Source: Bacillota bacterium
Lineage (GTDB): Bacteria > Bacillota > Clostridia > Christensenellales > SZUA-584
NCBI GenBank assembly: GCA_023408075.1
Contig: JAEYKW010000025.1
Location: forward strand, 248,001-312,000
Direction of reading: 5' to 3'
Length of the DNA: 64,000 bases
Positions 41,007 through 49,802 of this stretch are shown here, in pieces. How positions within the stretch are numbered: position 1 is the stretch's first letter; every line of letters begins with the position of its first letter. The notes below the pieces were generated by a model. The model searched no databases. It was not told the DNA's origin and saw only the letters and a list, made by a program, of their open reading frames with translations. The position numbers and the translations under genes are program-made.

Positions 41007-41969
41007 TCAATTCGCGTATTCCGCGGTGCTCCAATCAATCTGCTCCACAAAATCGCGCGTGTATTGGAGTGAGTTTAAGCTCAAATAGCCGTCGCCGGAG
41101 AGCGCTGCCGTGTATGCGGTGCCCGTAAGATCCTCAAGCAGATTCCATGACGACGAGGCGGCGTTATACTCATAGGTTCCGCCGAGCGCGATATCGATCA
41201 CCGTCATGCTGTATGTCCCGTCGGTAAAAAATTCGAGCGTACCGCCGTAGCCCGTCGTCTCATACCAAATGCCCGAAATATCGGGCTGTGAAACGTCAGC
41301 CGCCGTTTCGACCGGTGCCTCGGATGGCATGACGGACACCTCTTCGCTAGGCACAGGCGTCGCCGCTACTGCGTTTTGGCTCGACATATCCTCGATAAAA
41401 TTATCCACGTCAAAATTATCTCCAGCCCTTTCATAAAGGCCCATGCCGTTCACCTTGAGGCCGTCATCGGTCATCGCAAACTCATAGCCCGTTTCATCCA
41501 CCGTGATAACGCCCATCCCCTGCGCGGTGTCGTACTCATAGCGGCCCTGAAAGACGGTATCTGCGGTGAAAACGCGGACGCTGCCGCTGTTTTTAAACTC
41601 CAGTGCCTCGCCGCGGTCTTCGCTGTACCAGTATCCGGCTACGCCCGGGGCTTTGGCCGTAAGAATTCCGGGCCACACAAAAAGTGCGACAGCCGCAGCC
41701 GCGATCAAAAAAACACCGGCGATCAGCCCGATAATCAGGCCGGCCCGTTTCTTTTTGTGCTGCCGGGGCGGATACGACGGCGGCGCAAAGCCGCTCTGAT
41801 CCGGCGGGGACGAAAAAGAAGCCGTCTGCAGATAAACGGATTCGCTTTGAATACCCGCATCGCCAGACGGCTCGGATGTTGTCTTCGTATCTCGTGTCAG
41901 TGGACTGCCGCAGGCAGTACAAAAAGCCGCTCCGTCCGGGTTGCCGTGGCCGCATTGCGAACAAAACAT
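41007..41969 (-). CDS. Zinc-ribbon membrane protein with two external repeat domains (paralogue 1)
   Basis: The start is ATG 41969 (AAGGAG upstream), giving MFCSQCGHGNPDGAAFCTACG, a zinc ribbon. Then a linker, a membrane helix (about 80-102), a first external domain (about 112-185, GYWYSEDRGEALEFKNSGSV onward), a Ser/Pro/Glu linker, and a second copy (about 228-320, GIWYETTGYGGTLEFFTDGTY onward). The external unit recurs once in the next gene, 25 bases downstream. No enzyme motif is seen; a cytoplasmic zinc ribbon tied to an outside beta domain suggests sensing or scaffolding, but this is a guess. Confidence 0.82.
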   Translation of the reverse strand: MFCSQCGHGNPDGAAFCTACGSPLTRDTKTTSEPSGDAGIQSESVYLQTASFSSPPDQSGFAPPSYPPRQHKKKRAGLIIGLIAGVFLIAAAAVALFVWPGILTAKAPGVAGYWYSEDRGEALEFKNSGSVRVFTADTVFQGRYEYDTAQGMGVITVDETGYEFAMTDDGLKVNGMGLYERAGDNFDVDNFIEDMSSQNAVAATPVPSEEVSVMPSEAPVETAADVSQPDISGIWYETTGYGGTLEFFTDGTYSMTVIDIALGGTYEYNAASSSWNLLEDLTGTAYTAALSGDGYLSLNSLQYTRDFVEQIDWSTAEYAN

Positions 41970-42061
41970 AGCATTTCTCCTTAACATTTAAGACACTTGA
42001 CCGTTATGTATGTATAACCTGATGTGAAAACGGGCAGCGCAGCTGCCTTAAAACCGTTCAA

Positions 42062-42256
42062 TCAAAGGATATGAAGACCGAAAAGCAAAAATACAACGAC
42101 GAGCGCGACAACAAGCACGCCAAAAACAATGACAGGACCCTTTTTTATGCTCTGTTTGTCACTCTTCGGCGCGACGCCGTTGACCAGCGCCAATCCGCAG
42201 TCGTCACAGACTTTCTTCGGTTTCTTATAGGTTTTACCGCATTTCTTGCAATACAT
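42062..42256 (-). CDS. Short zinc-ribbon membrane protein (paralogue 3)
   Basis: A 64-residue protein: CKKCGKTYKKPKKVCDDCG zinc ribbon, basic linker, one C-terminal membrane helix, no outside domain. It looks like the minimal version of the two neighbours and is on the same strand, 92 bases upstream of them. Confidence 0.72.
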   Translation of the reverse strand: MYCKKCGKTYKKPKKVCDDCGLALVNGVAPKSDKQSIKKGPVIVFGVLVVALVVVFLLFGLHIL

Positions 42257-42376
42257 GGATTCCTCCGCAGTCGTTTTTCGATTATTTTATCATATTTGTT
42301 TTCAAGCCGCTATGCCAAAATTCCATAAAAATACCGATACCGCTGACAAAAACTTTAGAATCCATATGGATATCAG

Positions 42377-42405
42377 TTGCAAAACGTTTTGGCTTATGTT
42401 AAAAT
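42377..42405 (+). promoter_or_regulatory. Promoter of rpsT
   Basis: TTGCAA (42377-42382), a 17-base spacer and TAAAAT (42400-42405). Confidence 0.7.
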
Positions 42406-42450
42406 ACGATTCGTTATCAAAACGAGTATTATTAATGGAGGTTTGCACAC

Positions 42451-42717
42451 TTGCCAAATATCAAATCGGCGGAAAGACGCATGAAGGTTGAGGCGAAGGC
42501 CAATTTGAGAAACCGCATCGTCAAATCCGAGCTCAAGACAATCGCGAAGAAATTTCAAGCGGCTGTGACAGCTGGAGAAAAAGAAGCGGCTGCCGAGCTT
42601 TATAAGGAATATACCGGCGCGCTGGATAAAGCGGCTCTTAAGGGCACCATCCACAAAAATGCCGTAAACCGTAAAAAAGCGCAGATCACAAAGGCGTTTT
42701 CTTCACTGACAGCTTAA
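42451..42717 (+). CDS. rpsT: 30S ribosomal protein S20
   Basis: An 88-residue basic helical protein (MPNIKSAERRMKVEAKANLR ... KGTIHKNAVNRKKAQ) of normal length. It starts with TTG at 42451, GGAGG upstream. S20 binds 16S rRNA early in assembly. Its own promoter and terminator make it a single-gene unit, convergent with holA. Confidence 0.97.
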   Translation: MPNIKSAERRMKVEAKANLRNRIVKSELKTIAKKFQAAVTAGEKEAAAELYKEYTGALDKAALKGTIHKNAVNRKKAQITKAFSSLTA

Positions 42718-42740
42718 CAGCTTACATGAATGAAGATTAA

Positions 42741-42771
42741 GGCCCCTAAGGTTATCCTTACGGGCTTTTTT
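42741..42771 (+). terminator. Terminator of rpsT
   Basis: GCCCCTAAGG / CCTTACGGGC arms followed by T6. Confidence 0.82.
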
Positions 42772-42791
42772 GTGTTCTTCGGCAGCGGCTT

Positions 42792-43742
42792 TTAAAACGC
42801 GTACACGCTGATCAGTGCGGCGCTCAGTGCGAGCTCGGCATCCCTCTGGCCCGACTTGATGCCAAAATCCAACTCGGCGAGCAGCCTTAACCCATCGCGC
42901 AGCTGCGCGGCGGAAAAGCGGCTGCACTCCCTCATCAGCATGCGTGCCGCAAAGCTCTTCATGTTCAGGGCCGACGCGATGCGCTCCTCGCCAAAGCCCG
43001 CGTCCACCATCGTTTTCGTTTTGTACATGTCTCTGACCTTGCGTGCAAAAAGCCCGATAAGCCCCTCGGGGCTTTCCGATTCGAGAATCTCCGCGAGAAG
43101 GTCCCGTGCTTCCTGCGCTTTTTTCTCCACAAACAGCCGGTGAATTTCAAACACGTTGTATTCGAGAGAGCGCGATGCGCACGCTTTCACATGCGCCGGT
43201 GTAATCTCTTTAAAATCGCTGTAGACGGCAAGCTTGGCCGTTTCGTTCTCCAATGTGAAGTAATCGCACCCCGACAGCGCGACGAGCTCCTCGGCGGCCT
43301 TTGCCGATATGCCTGCACCTTGGGTCTTGGCCTGAGCCTTCACAAAATCCGCACAGGCGGCGGCTGTGGGCGCGGCAAACTCACGCACCTCCCCCGTCTC
43401 CGCGATGCGCTTATAGAGCGACCGGCGTTTGTCGGGCGACCCATCCGGACACAGCACGAGCACCGTGGTGTCCGGCATTTTATCGATATACGCCGCAAGC
43501 TTCTTGGCTTCCTCGGCACCGCCCGTTGCGCCGAGCCACGGGCAGTCGAGCACGGCCAGCAGGCGTTTCTCCGCCATAAACGGATATTCCGCGCACGCGG
43601 CGATCAGCTCGTCCACCTTGGGCGCCGTTTTGTACTCGGTGATGTTGAGCGTTTCATAAGGAATATCGAGCGCGGCTTTGAGCTTTCTCAAGCTGTCGCG
43701 CACCATATACTTATCGCCCGCAAAAATGTACGTATTCTTCAT
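42792..43742 (-). CDS. holA: DNA polymerase III subunit delta
   Basis: A 316-residue protein of the HolA family: N-terminal domain starting YIFAGDKYMVRDSLRKLKAAL, a RecA-like domain with LLAVLDCPWLGA, a middle helical domain (LVALSGCDYFTLENETAKL) and a C-terminal collar (EILESESPEGLIGLFARKVRDMY). Delta opens the sliding clamp within the clamp loader. It abuts comEC, the common neighbour in Firmicutes. Confidence 0.95.
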   Translation of the reverse strand: MKNTYIFAGDKYMVRDSLRKLKAALDIPYETLNITEYKTAPKVDELIAACAEYPFMAEKRLLAVLDCPWLGATGGAEEAKKLAAYIDKMPDTTVLVLCPDGSPDKRRSLYKRIAETGEVREFAAPTAAACADFVKAQAKTQGAGISAKAAEELVALSGCDYFTLENETAKLAVYSDFKEITPAHVKACASRSLEYNVFEIHRLFVEKKAQEARDLLAEILESESPEGLIGLFARKVRDMYKTKTMVDAGFGEERIASALNMKSFAARMLMRECSRFSAAQLRDGLRLLAELDFGIKSGQRDAELALSAALISVYAF

Positions 43743-46007
43743 CTATTCCCCATACGTTTGAACTGCAATTTCTTTTCCGATATTGATCACAACCGCGTGT
43801 TCCTGCTTTGTCGTATACACCTCACCGCTGTAATCCCGCAGATTCCGCATCGCAAGCGCGTTCGGATGCCCGAAGGTGTTATCTCCCACGCTGACGACGC
43901 TGCATTGCGGCCGGATCACGCTGAGCGGCAGCCGATAGGACGAATGCGCCGACCCGTGATGCGCCGCCTTGTAGATATCCACCGGAGCCAGACCCGCAAA
44001 AAGTGCCGTTTCCTTTTCTCCCGAGATATCGCCCGTCAGCAGCACGGTGTGGCCGCTGTATTCCACCAGCAGCACAAGCGACAGGTCGTTCCTGGATTCG
44101 GCTTCGCTGTTGCTGTACGGGTATAATACCACGGCTTTCGTTTCATCGTCCAGCAGAACCGTATCCCCCGCGGTAAGCGGCACCACCTGCGCGTCCGGCA
44201 TGGCCGCAGCTACCGTTTCATATTCCTGTGCGCTGCAATAGACCTTTTTGAGCATCCCTTGGGCATACAGCGCCTTAAGGCCCGAAAAGTGGTCGGCATC
44301 CGTATGCGAGACGAACGCGGCGTCCGGCGCGATGCCGTTGCGCACCGCAAAGCTCACCACCTCGTCCGCGCTTTTTTCGGGCCCGCCGTCCACGAAATAA
44401 TCGCCGCCCTGCGCCGTGCGGATGTACGAGCCGTCGCCCTGCCCCACATCGAGGAATGTGACCGTCATGCCCGAAGGCTGGGAAAGCAGCACAGCGAGCA
44501 ATACCGCCGCCGCAAGCGCCCCGCTCAGCACGGCTTTAAGCTTTGTGCCGACGAGCAGGTATTTGGATATGATGAACAGCAGTATGAATGAGGCGACCGT
44601 CATATACCACGGCGGCGACGCGACGTTGAAGGCGGCGAACGGCAGCGCGGCCAGCGCGTCGATGAGCAGCAGCATCAGCCGTATCACAATGTCGGCAGCA
44701 AACGCGAGATATGACGCGGCAGACCCGATAACCAGCCCGATCAGCGTGATGATAAACACGAGTATCATCGCGAGCGACGCGAGCGGCAGCACCACAACAT
44801 TCACAACAATGCTGATCAGCGAGAGGCGGTTGAACGAGGCGGCGAGCACCGCCGTTGTCCCCGCCGTTCCGCCGACCGCAGCGGATATCATATCGGGCAG
44901 GCTCCAGGGCAGAAATCTTTCCAGCAGCGGCTTTAACTGCGCGCCGAGCGTGAGCAGCCCGAAAACCGCGCCGTATGAGAGCTGGAAGCCCACCATGAAA
45001 AGATCAAGCGGACTCAATATTAACGAAATGATGAACGCAAGCGCAAGGCCGGAGAGCGTATCCGGCTGCTTGCCCGTATGCCTGCCGAGCAGCAGCACCG
45101 CCGCCATAATGGCGGCGCGCACGATGGACGGCGTCAGGCCGGTTAAGAACGTGTAGAAAACGATAAACACGAGCGTCACGATCAGCGACGAGGTGCGGCC
45201 CAAACGGATCAGCCTGAAAAAGCCGTACACCGCCACGATGAGTATCACCGCATTCAGGCCCGAGACCGCGAGCACATGCACCATGCCGGTGTCCCGAAAC
45301 GCGCCGAACGTATCCTCATCGAGCGACTGCTTGTCCCCCAGCAGCATGCCCTTGGCAATCGCGGCGGTATCCTTTGCGAACACCTCATCGATCACGCTAT
45401 TAAGGCTGTCGCGCATATCGGCCATGAACGAGGAAAAAGATGTTCGGCTGCCCGTGACCGTCACGGTTTGCGCATACGCTTTATACTGTATGCCCTCCGA
45501 CAGCAAATACAGCTTTTCATCGAACCCGCCCGGATTACGCACGCCGTCCGGCACCCTGACCTCGGCTTTCGCTTCGATCAGATCGCCGCTTTTCAGCTGC
45601 GGAAATGCGGGCGCGTAGAGCCGGATGCCGCCGCAGTCTGCCCCGTCCAGCTGCGCGTCCTCGAGCACGCAGACGGCGCTTCCGTAATCGTTGACAAACG
45701 GCTCGGCAGCGACGTGCCCGGTGACGGTTTTCATGCCGCCTGCAAGAGTTGGCGCGCTGACCGCCGACGCCGACAGAAACGAACCGAACAGCGCGAGCGC
45801 CGCGCAAGCAAGCGCGAACGGCAGCTTTGCTCTTTTCATCAGCAGATACAAACAAACAGCCGCGGCGGCAAGCACCGCGGCGGCTGCGAGATAGATCGAA
45901 GAAAAATGAAAATACCGTCCGAGCACGATGCCGGGCGCGAAGCAGAGTGCTATCGCTGCGAGCGGGCGTCTGTTGAACACGCGTTTTTGCAGCATCGCGC
46001 CTTTCAC
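43743..46007 (-). CDS. comEC: DNA internalization-related protein ComEC/Rec2
   Basis: A 754-residue protein: two N-terminal helices, a soluble DUF4131/OB-like part (about 95-205), a competence membrane domain with about nine helices (about 215-500, including LAVSGLNAVILI), and a C-terminal MBL-fold nuclease-like domain (about 505-750, FLDVGQGDGSYIRTAQGGD and SHTDADHFSG). ComEC forms the channel for single-stranded DNA uptake. No comEA lies beside it. It is in an operon with holA. Confidence 0.95.
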   Translation of the reverse strand: MKGAMLQKRVFNRRPLAAIALCFAPGIVLGRYFHFSSIYLAAAAVLAAAAVCLYLLMKRAKLPFALACAALALFGSFLSASAVSAPTLAGGMKTVTGHVAAEPFVNDYGSAVCVLEDAQLDGADCGGIRLYAPAFPQLKSGDLIEAKAEVRVPDGVRNPGGFDEKLYLLSEGIQYKAYAQTVTVTGSRTSFSSFMADMRDSLNSVIDEVFAKDTAAIAKGMLLGDKQSLDEDTFGAFRDTGMVHVLAVSGLNAVILIVAVYGFFRLIRLGRTSSLIVTLVFIVFYTFLTGLTPSIVRAAIMAAVLLLGRHTGKQPDTLSGLALAFIISLILSPLDLFMVGFQLSYGAVFGLLTLGAQLKPLLERFLPWSLPDMISAAVGGTAGTTAVLAASFNRLSLISIVVNVVVLPLASLAMILVFIITLIGLVIGSAASYLAFAADIVIRLMLLLIDALAALPFAAFNVASPPWYMTVASFILLFIISKYLLVGTKLKAVLSGALAAAVLLAVLLSQPSGMTVTFLDVGQGDGSYIRTAQGGDYFVDGGPEKSADEVVSFAVRNGIAPDAAFVSHTDADHFSGLKALYAQGMLKKVYCSAQEYETVAAAMPDAQVVPLTAGDTVLLDDETKAVVLYPYSNSEAESRNDLSLVLLVEYSGHTVLLTGDISGEKETALFAGLAPVDIYKAAHHGSAHSSYRLPLSVIRPQCSVVSVGDNTFGHPNALAMRNLRDYSGEVYTTKQEHAVVINIGKEIAVQTYGE

Positions 46008-46009
46008 GG

Positions 46010-46741
46010 CTAAACCTCGTATGAGCGCAGTTCCTCAATCATCTCGGCTGACGGAAAGCTCTTCTTCACCTCGTTTAAAATGTCGTTCTCGTTGTATTCG
46101 GGAAAAATATGCGTGACGAGCATCCGTTTCACCTGCGCATCCAAAGCGATGGCACCGGCCTCCACCGCGTTCACATGCGGCGCACCGGGCGCTTTGTCGC
46201 GCGAGAGGAATGCGGCTTCCATAAGCAGCAGGTCGGCGCCGTGAGCAAACGGCGCAAGCTTGTCCGTTTCCCGCGTGTCGCCCGAAAACACAAAGGCCTT
46301 GCCGTCCGCCTCAAACCGCATCGCATAGCTCGGCACCGGATGCGGCATCAGCGAGAAGCTTACGTCCAGCTCACATATATTCGTGCGCATGCCATCCTCA
46401 ATGGTGTGCGCGTCGATCATGCCGTGCGAGCGGATCAAGCCGGATTCGGTTTCGGGCTCAGCCGGAAGATAGCAGGGCAGCGGAGCGGTCCTCTGCCCCA
46501 TCTTTTTCGAGGCATCGAGCGCATAGCGCAAAGTCAGCACATCGCCCATATGGTCGGCATGCAAATGCGAGAGCACGAGCGCGTCGATTTGAGACGGACG
46601 GATCAGCCCCAGCAGCTTTGTCAATGAGCCGCAGCCCATATCGATCACAATGTTCTTGCCGTTATGCGTTAAAAGGTAACACGAGCAGCTTGCTCCCGCG
46701 CGCGGGTATGGCCCGTACCGCCCGATGCATGTCAGCTTCAT
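46010..46741 (-). CDS. MBL-fold metallo-hydrolase
   Basis: The start is ATG 46741, which overlaps the TGA of the ECF S-component gene and gives the natural N-terminus MKLTCIGRYGPYPRAG. The 243 residues have the metal motif LSHLHADHMGD near residue 60, then FVFSGDTRETD and VNAVEAGAIA, as in the beta-lactamase-fold RNase Z/YhfI-like hydrolases. The substrate is unknown; relatives are phosphodiesterases. Co-transcribed with comEC. Confidence 0.9.
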   Translation of the reverse strand: MKLTCIGRYGPYPRAGASCSCYLLTHNGKNIVIDMGCGSLTKLLGLIRPSQIDALVLSHLHADHMGDVLTLRYALDASKKMGQRTAPLPCYLPAEPETESGLIRSHGMIDAHTIEDGMRTNICELDVSFSLMPHPVPSYAMRFEADGKAFVFSGDTRETDKLAPFAHGADLLLMEAAFLSRDKAPGAPHVNAVEAGAIALDAQVKRMLVTHIFPEYNENDILNEVKKSFPSAEMIEELRSYEV

Positions 46742-47235
46742 ACGAGCAATCCTTTTGTTCTTTTCACGGGGTAATAAAGCGCGACCGCCACCGCGACGCC
46801 CGCTGCCCACTGAATCAGATTGAACGGCAGTGTGCCTGCGGCGTATGTCCAGCCAAACACGATCCATTCAAACGCGCCGTAGCCCACCGTCATAATCGCG
46901 CCGCCTGTTACGCAGGCGATCGTGAATCTGACCCATCCCGCTTTTCTCATCATCAGCGCGCAAACGAGGCCCATCAGCGCTTTGATGACCAGCGTGGCCG
47001 GAATATAGATGCCGCCGCCCAGCAGAATATCGGCCAGCATACTGCCGATACCCGCAGCGGCTGCCGCCCATGGCGCAGCCACAAGCATACCGGCGCAGTA
47101 AATCACGCTGTCGCCTATATTCATATAAGCGCCGCTCGTGTTAACGGGTATGCGAACCAGAAACGTAAAAACAAAGATGAGTGCAGCCAATATGCTCGAT
47201 ATCACGAGCGTTTTGGTATGGTTTTTCTTAGTCAC
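46738..47235 (-). CDS. ECF transporter S component
   Basis: The start is GTG 47235, six bases after GGAGGG. The 165 residues form about five to six membrane helices with the family blocks YMNIGDSVIYCAG and GSMLADILLGG...PATLVIKALMGL, typical of S components (ECF-ribofla_trS/DUF1393 group). S components bind a vitamin and dock with a shared energising module. No ATPase or T gene is here, so it belongs to the group that shares a distant module. The vitamin cannot be named. Confidence 0.85.
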   Translation of the reverse strand: MTKKNHTKTLVISSILAALIFVFTFLVRIPVNTSGAYMNIGDSVIYCAGMLVAAPWAAAAAGIGSMLADILLGGGIYIPATLVIKALMGLVCALMMRKAGWVRFTIACVTGGAIMTVGYGAFEWIVFGWTYAAGTLPFNLIQWAAGVAVAVALYYPVKRTKGLLV

Positions 47236-47536
47236 TTGTGTCCCTCCAAAAAAGCTTTTTTTCATTTTAATGCATTTTGAAGATCGATGCAACGCTTTAC
47301 GCATTCTGCTTACGACTTTCGGCCGGTCAAAAGCTTGAGAGAGGATTTTGACTTCAATAGTGATTGCTGTTTTCGTTTATTGTGGTGCGTTGAAAAACGC
47401 ATGATGATTCCGATCAATTCAGCACAGAATTTTCTGATTTCCGGCATAAACATGAACACCTTTTTTCTCAGTCACGCGCCCCGCCCCTGTTCATATACTG
47501 AAAAGTAGAACGACGACGGACGGGGGGCTTTTGTTT
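47236..47536. other. Divergent intergenic region before asnB
   Basis: I see no gene, repeat or convincing promoter pair; it presumably holds the promoters of the leftward ECF operon and the rightward asnB gene. Confidence 0.4.
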
Positions 47537-49372
47537 ATGTGTGGAATTGCGGGGATTGTGGACTTTGAAAACGATATGCTGGGAGAATGTGCGACGCTTG
47601 CGGCGATGATGGATGCCCTGAGCCACCGCGGGCCGGATTCAGCGGGCACGTTTTTAACGCATCAGGCGGCGCTCGGGCACCGGCGGCTTACCGTGGTAGA
47701 CCCGGCGGGCGGCAGCCAGCCGATGACGCGCAGCATCGGCACCAATACATACACCATCGTTTACAACGGCGAGCTTTACAACACACCCGAACTCAAACAG
47801 GAACTGGCCGAAAAAGGCCACAGCTTCTTTTCCCACTCGGACACCGAGGCCCTGCTGATGTCTTATGTGGAGTGGGGTCCTTCGTGCGTGGAGCGCTTAA
47901 ACGGCATATTTGCGTTCGCGATATGGGACGAGAAAAAGCAGCGCATATTCTTAGCCCGCGACAGAATGGGCGTCAAGCCGCTGTTCATTGCGCGTGCGGA
48001 TCACGCGCTGCTGTTCGGCTCCGAAATCAAGGCACTGCTTGCGCACCCCAAGGTATCCCCCGTACTCGCGGAAGACGGCCTGCTCGAGCTTTTCGCGCTG
48101 GCTCCCGCGCGCACGGCCGGCAAAACGTTCTTTAAAGGCATTGAAGAACTGCGCCCGGGCGAATGCATGACATATTCTCCGCTCGGCACCTATGTACATA
48201 AGTATTGGCAGTTTGTGAGCGCGGAGCATACCGACAGCCTCCACAAAACCACCGACACACTGCGCAGCCTCATTATTGACTCCGCAAAGCGCCAGATGGT
48301 GGCGGATGTGCCCGTCTGCACGTTTTTATCGGGCGGTATCGATTCGAGCACGCTGTCCGCCATCGCCGCCGGATGCGCGGCGGAAAAAGGCGAAACGCTG
48401 CACACATTCTCCATCGACTTCACAGACAACGATAAGTATTTCGCGCGCAGCGTGTTTCAGCCGAATTCGGACAGAGAGTACATCGACATCATGTGCCGCC
48501 ATATCGGCAGCGAGCATACGGCGTGCCTGTATGATTCGGAACAGCAGGTGGGTGCGCTGCGCGCGGCCATGGCCGCGCGCGATCTGCCCGGCATGGCGGA
48601 TGTGGATTCGAGCCTGCTGCTGTTCTGCCGGGAAATCAAAAAGCACGCCACCGTGGCGCTGTCCGGCGAATGCGCGGACGAAATTTTCGGCGGATACCCC
48701 TGGTTCCACCGCGACGAGCTCTTAAACCTCGATATGTTCCCCTGGGCGAATTCGCTCGATCTACGGCGCAGCGTGATGTCCCGCGCGCTGGCAAAGCTGC
48801 CGATAGAAAGCTACGCCAAAAGCCGCTATTTCGATACCATTGAGGAGACGCCGCTGCTCGGCAGCGAAACGCCGCTTGAACGCCGCCGCCGCCAGATGTT
48901 CTATCTCAATATCAAATGGTTTATGGCCAATCTGCTGGACCGCAAGGACAGAATGAGCATGGCGTGCGGCCTCGAGGTGCGTGTGCCGTTCTGCGATCAC
49001 CGCATCGCCGAATATGCGTGGAACATACCGTGGAACATAAAAAATATCGGCGGCATGGAAAAGGGCATACTGCGTCTCGCCGTGAAAGATTTGCTGCCCG
49101 AGAGCATTTACAACCGCAAGAAAAGCCCGTATCCCAAAACGCATCACCCCGAATACACGCGGCTCGTGTCCACCGCGCTCAAAGCGACGCTCGCAGACCC
49201 CAAAGCGCCGATTCACGCGCTGATTGACAAACAGTCCGTGGAAGAAAAGCTCGACACATTAAGTCTCGTCACGCCGTGGTTCGGCCAGCTTATGACGGGG
49301 CCGCAGCTGTTCGCTTTCCTGCTGCAGCTCAATATGTGGCTTGAGGATTATAAGGTGAAGATCGAAATCTGA
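47537..49372 (+). CDS. asnB: Asparagine synthase (glutamine-hydrolysing)
   Basis: The start is ATG 47537 (GGGGGG upstream) because the next codon is the catalytic Cys that must become the N-terminus (MCGIAGIVDF); a TTG two codons up is discarded. The 611 residues comprise a glutaminase domain (1-200, with SHRGPDSAGTF and YNGELYNTPELKQEL) and a synthetase domain with the ATP loop TFLSGGIDSSTLSAIAA near residue 265 and SGECADEIFGGYPWF near residue 378. Transcribed alone; repeats follow it. Confidence 0.96.
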   Translation: MCGIAGIVDFENDMLGECATLAAMMDALSHRGPDSAGTFLTHQAALGHRRLTVVDPAGGSQPMTRSIGTNTYTIVYNGELYNTPELKQELAEKGHSFFSHSDTEALLMSYVEWGPSCVERLNGIFAFAIWDEKKQRIFLARDRMGVKPLFIARADHALLFGSEIKALLAHPKVSPVLAEDGLLELFALAPARTAGKTFFKGIEELRPGECMTYSPLGTYVHKYWQFVSAEHTDSLHKTTDTLRSLIIDSAKRQMVADVPVCTFLSGGIDSSTLSAIAAGCAAEKGETLHTFSIDFTDNDKYFARSVFQPNSDREYIDIMCRHIGSEHTACLYDSEQQVGALRAAMAARDLPGMADVDSSLLLFCREIKKHATVALSGECADEIFGGYPWFHRDELLNLDMFPWANSLDLRRSVMSRALAKLPIESYAKSRYFDTIEETPLLGSETPLERRRRQMFYLNIKWFMANLLDRKDRMSMACGLEVRVPFCDHRIAEYAWNIPWNIKNIGGMEKGILRLAVKDLLPESIYNRKKSPYPKTHHPEYTRLVSTALKATLADPKAPIHALIDKQSVEEKLDTLSLVTPWFGQLMTGPQLFAFLLQLNMWLEDYKVKIEI

Positions 49373-49392
49373 GGAACGAACTCAAAAAATAC

Positions 49393-49464
49393 AGTGACTG
49401 ATTTTCAAGTCATTTTCTCTCCCCCAGTCACCTATCGGTGACAGCCCCTCATCAGATGGGGCCG
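49393..49464. repeat. Interspersed repeat family B, copy 3
   Basis: AGTGACTG...CTCTCCCCCAGTCACCTATC-GGTGACAGCCCCTCATCAG-ATGGGGCC. It lies directly beside a family A copy. Confidence 0.78.
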
Positions 49465-49487
49465 ATAAGAAGTAATTGTAAACTATG

Positions 49488-49602
49488 GCTTCTCCTTGAG
49501 GAGAAGCTGTCGCCGAGAGGCGACTGATGAGGTGTTCTCATTGACAGTTTATTTGACACCTCATCCGGTGCTTCGCACCACCTTCTCCTCGAAAAGAAGG
49601 CT
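49488..49602. repeat. Interspersed repeat family A, second well-kept copy
   Basis: It has left hairpin CTTCTCC-TTGA-GGAGAAG, CTGTCGCCGAGAGGCGACTG, inner arms ATGAGGTG / CACCTCAT, and right end CACCTTCTCC-TCGAAA-AGAAGGC. It has the same architecture as 33819-33938. Confidence 0.82.
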
Positions 49603-49710
49603 TTCTGCGACACAATACTGATCTTGCTTGAAGCAAAATTCTTCGTGAAAAACATTTTACTAATGGCTAAAGCCTTTTGGAACGGACATTATCGGGGGAT
49701 TCTTATACTA

Positions 49711-49746
49711 TAAAAGCGGCGATGATATGTGTTTTCCATCGCCGCT
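49711..49746 (-). terminator. Terminator of the GerMN/kinase operon
   Basis: AGCGGCGATG / CATCGCCGCT arms (49715-49746) with TTTTATAG following on the minus strand. Confidence 0.82.
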
Positions 49747-49802
49747 ATTCTTTAATTTCAATACTTGAGTTCACAACATTGCCTCATGCAATGTGCGCGG
49801 AG

